Part shown: positions 61,874 through 64,000 of the stretch, piece by piece
Layout: the number at the start of each line of letters is the position of its first letter
Position numbering within the stretch: position 1 is the stretch's first letter
Assembly (NCBI RefSeq): GCF_036384435.1
Contig: NZ_DASVMI010000157.1
Span: 1 to 64,000, forward strand
Direction of reading: 5' to 3'
Length of the DNA stretch: 64,000 nucleotides
DNA from: GSA-30 sp036384435
Lineage (GTDB): Bacteria > Pseudomonadota > Gammaproteobacteria > Xanthomonadales > Rhodanobacteraceae
Made by a program: the position numbers and the translations under genes
The notes under the pieces: model-generated
What the model was told of the DNA's origin: nothing
Databases searched by the model: none
What the model saw: the letters and a program-made list of their open reading frames with translations, nothing else

Positions 61874-63193
61874 TTGAACACGCAGGAAACCATCATCACC
61901 TGGGCGACCCCGGTGTTCTTCGTGCTGATCGCGGTGGAGCTGTTTGTAGCGCGCCTGCAGGGGCGTAAGGCTTACCACGCCAGCGATGCGATCAACAGCT
62001 TGTCGCTGGGGGTGATTTCCCAGGTGGTTGCCGTTTTCACCAAGCTTCTGACCTTTGGTATCTACGCGTGGTGCGTGCAGCACCTGGCGCTCTTTCAACT
62101 GCCATCCCGCAGCATGTGGGTGTGGGTCACCGGACTGTTGTTCTACGACTTTTGCTACTACTGGCTGCATCGTTGTGGCCACGAAGTGAACATCCTTTGG
62201 GCTGCACACGTGGTGCATCATCAAAGCGAGGATTACAACCTCGCTACGGCGTTGCGCCAGACAGGCAGCGGGATGTTGCTGGGTTGGCTGTTCTACCTGC
62301 CGATGGCCTTTGTCGGCTATCCGCTGGAAGTATTCGTGGTTGTGGCGTTGGTCGATCTGCTTTACCAATTCTGGGTACATACCGAAGTCGTACGACGCTT
62401 GGGCTGGTTTGATCGGGTGTTCTGCTCGCCGTCCAACCACCGTGCACATCACGCCGTGAACGACCGATACCTCGATCGCAACTATGGCGGCGTGCTGATC
62501 ATATGGGACCGCCTGTTCGGCACCTTCATCGAGGAAGACGACAATGATCGGCCCATCTATGGCACACGCTCGCCCTTGCGTAGCTGGAATCCGCTATGGG
62601 CCAATGCGGAGGTCTACTGGGCCACGTTCAAGGATGCCTGGCACGCGCGTCGCTGGCGCGACAAATTGCTCGTCTGGATCAAGCCGCCGGGCTGGCGACC
62701 CGCCGACGTCGCCGAACGCTTCCCCAAAGCGGCCTTCGATATCGATCGCGAACGTTTTGCGCCACCGTTGACTGCACCGATGCTGGTCTACAGCCTCGTG
62801 CAGTTCGCCTTACTGCTCGGCATGGGCGTGCATTTCCTGGATCTTGCCAAGCGCCTTCCGATGACGGAGCTGATCGGATATGCCGTCTTCCTGGTAATGA
62901 GTCTTTACGCGCTGGGTGCCTTGACCGAGGCACATCGTGCCGGACGCTGGCTCGAACTGGTGAGGCTGATTGCAACGGCGGCTATCCCGCTGCTGAGCGG
63001 CGGATGGTTTGGATCGCCTGTCATCGATATGCGCCTTCGGGTGGCGTTGATCGCATTGCCGCTTGTAAGTGCATGCGTGTTACTTGTAATCGTTCGCCGC
63101 GTTGCTCCGGGCATGACCTCGATCGCGGAGAGTGGCTTCGAGCCTTCAGGTGGCGCTACCCCTGCAACTGGCGTGGCCTTGCATCGCGATTGA
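61874..63193 (+). CDS. Sterol desaturase/fatty acid hydroxylase family membrane protein
   Basis: 439 residues. The di-iron histidine boxes are WLHRCGHE (His99, His103), AHVVHHQSED (His112, His115, His116) and SNHRAHHAVND. Several membrane helices surround them, and a second hydrophobic region (about 300-410) is extra compared with short family members, as in alkylglycerol-monooxygenase-like proteins. It probably hydroxylates a lipid chain or head group. Ribosome site GGGGAGG at 61858-61864. Confidence 0.9.
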   Translation: MNTQETIITWATPVFFVLIAVELFVARLQGRKAYHASDAINSLSLGVISQVVAVFTKLLTFGIYAWCVQHLALFQLPSRSMWVWVTGLLFYDFCYYWLHRCGHEVNILWAAHVVHHQSEDYNLATALRQTGSGMLLGWLFYLPMAFVGYPLEVFVVVALVDLLYQFWVHTEVVRRLGWFDRVFCSPSNHRAHHAVNDRYLDRNYGGVLIIWDRLFGTFIEEDDNDRPIYGTRSPLRSWNPLWANAEVYWATFKDAWHARRWRDKLLVWIKPPGWRPADVAERFPKAAFDIDRERFAPPLTAPMLVYSLVQFALLLGMGVHFLDLAKRLPMTELIGYAVFLVMSLYALGALTEAHRAGRWLELVRLIATAAIPLLSGGWFGSPVIDMRLRVALIALPLVSACVLLVIVRRVAPGMTSIAESGFEPSGGATPATGVALHRD

Positions 63194-63215
63194 AATCGCT
63201 CCTACGGACAGAGGG
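63178..63215. repeat. REP-like fragment, copy 5
   Basis: TTGCATCGCGATTGAAATCG followed by CTCCTACGGACAG at the 3' end of the desaturase gene resembles the terminal module of the copy at 8935-9060 (TTGCATCGCGACTGAAGTCG). It overlaps the stop codon region. Confidence 0.5.
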
Positions 63216-63296
63216 GACGGGCCATGCGCGCGCGTGCAGCATGGCACCCGCGATACAACCAGTTATGATCGCGTTACGTTTCCAGGAAGTCGCGCG

Positions 63297-64000
63297 ATGA
63301 GTGTTTTGAGTAAATTGATACGCCACAAGCCGGTGGAGCAACTGCAGGCCGAGGCGGGCAAGCGCGGTGATTTCCGCAGGGTGCTTGGCCTATGGCAACT
63401 GACTGCTATCGGCATCGGCGGCATCATCGGCGTAGGTGTATTCGTACTCGCCGGTCAGCAGGCGGCTTTGAACGCGGGCCCAGCCGTGGCGCTTTCCTTC
63501 CTTATCGCCGGCATCGCCAGCGCTGCCGCGGCCCTGTGCTACGCCGAGTTCGCGGGCATGATCCCGGTCACCGGTAGTGCCTACACCTACGGCTATGCCG
63601 TGCTGGGCGAACTGGCGGCCTGGCTGATCGGTTGGGATCTGCTGCTCGAATACGCGCTGATCGTCGCAGTGGTGGCCATCGGCTGGGCCGGCTACGTACA
63701 GGCGGCCTTAAGCACTCTTGGCATCCATTTGCCCGCGTGGGCGCAAGGTGCCATTGGCACCGGCGAAGGCCACGTCTTCAACGTGATCGCTGCCTTGGTT
63801 ACCTTGGGTGTATCTGCGCTGCTGATCTTTCGTACCGAATGGGGCGCTCGTTTCAATACCCTGGTCGTGGTGGTCAAGGTGCTCGCCGTAGCCCTGGTGA
63901 TCGGCGTGGGCGTGTTCTATGTCGATCCTTCGCGTTGGACACCCTTCATTCCTGCACGTGTGGTGGGAGCTGATGGTGTTGGCCACTTCGGCTTCCAGGG
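63297..64000 (+). CDS. APC family amino-acid permease (truncated at window end)
   Basis: The ATG at 63297 begins MSVLSKLIRHKPVEQLQAEA, then a 234-codon open frame to the window edge. LWQLTAIGIGGIIGVGVFVL is the first helix of the APC superfamily with its unwound Gly motif, followed by CYAEFAGMIPVTGSAYTYGY. At least five helices are visible. The start resembles cationic amino-acid transporter (CAT/YfnA) permeases. AGGAAG lies 7-12 bases upstream of the ATG. Confidence 0.92.
   Translation, partial: MSVLSKLIRHKPVEQLQAEAGKRGDFRRVLGLWQLTAIGIGGIIGVGVFVLAGQQAALNAGPAVALSFLIAGIASAAAALCYAEFAGMIPVTGSAYTYGYAVLGELAAWLIGWDLLLEYALIVAVVAIGWAGYVQAALSTLGIHLPAWAQGAIGTGEGHVFNVIAALVTLGVSALLIFRTEWGARFNTLVVVVKVLAVALVIGVGVFYVDPSRWTPFIPARVVGADGVGHFGFQ

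Noticed and set aside
1..64000. CRISPR arrays, tRNA or rRNA genes, insertion sequences
   Set aside because: I saw no regularly spaced direct repeats with unique spacers, no tRNA cloverleaf with TTCGAATC-type T arm, no rRNA segments and no transposase motifs. The REP-like copies are too variable and scattered for a CRISPR array.

Overview
The window looks like a GC-rich gammaproteobacterial chromosome, most likely Xanthomonadales and probably the Rhodanobacteraceae side (Dyella/Luteibacter/Rhodanobacter-like). Three things point there: a protein ending in the XVIPCD-type secretion domain of Xanthomonadales bacteria-killing type IV systems, an N-acetylglucosamine (GlcNAc) locus of xanthomonad layout, and a scattered repeat built on GAATTCATTCGCGAAGC. 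The genus is an inference from reading alone.

Layout. 1-2.3 kb: end of an unidentified gene, then a divergent SDR/LysR pair. 2.3-5 kb: an antibacterial effector-immunity pair (lipase with a C-terminal XVIPCD, plus a lipoprotein). 5.3-8.9 kb: a prolyl-hydroxylase/WD40 fusion divergent from a TetR regulator with two matching operators, then an HD hydrolase and an amino-acid racemase. 9-12.9 kb: sulfate ABC transporter (sbp-cysT-cysW-cysA). 13-17 kb: ubiA, a cupin, lipoproteins and a CsgG-like protein. 17.2-28.2 kb: the complete leucine branch plus most of the isoleucine/valine branch on the minus strand (leader-leuA-ilvE-leuCDB-ilvC-ilvG-ilvM-ilvA), with a readable leucine attenuator. 28.3-29.5 kb: TetR and an isochorismatase-fold hydrolase. 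29.5-33.2 kb: threonine operon (leader-hom-thrB-thrC). 33.4-41 kb: H-NS-like protein, membrane EAL protein, periplasmic nucleotidase and an LTA-synthase-like sulfatase.

41.3-55.6 kb is a GlcNAc/chitooligosaccharide utilisation locus. One arm (nagP-nagR-nagB-nagA, minus strand) faces another (sugar kinase, TonB-dependent receptor, GH9, GH20 and NagX, plus strand) across a 415-bp control region holding a perfect LacI-type operator. The arms together give outer-membrane uptake, periplasmic trimming, inner-membrane transport, phosphorylation, deacetylation and deamination.

55.7-64 kb: a lipoprotein alkaline phosphatase, a 973-residue putative toxin ending in a clostridial-toxin-like glycosyltransferase domain, a glycerophosphodiesterase, a sterol-desaturase-family enzyme and the start of an APC permease cut by the window edge.

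The best candidates for new biology are the lipase effector/lipoprotein pair, the glycosyltransferase toxin, the hydroxylase-propeller fusion with its operators, and the RNA control elements of the amino-acid operons.
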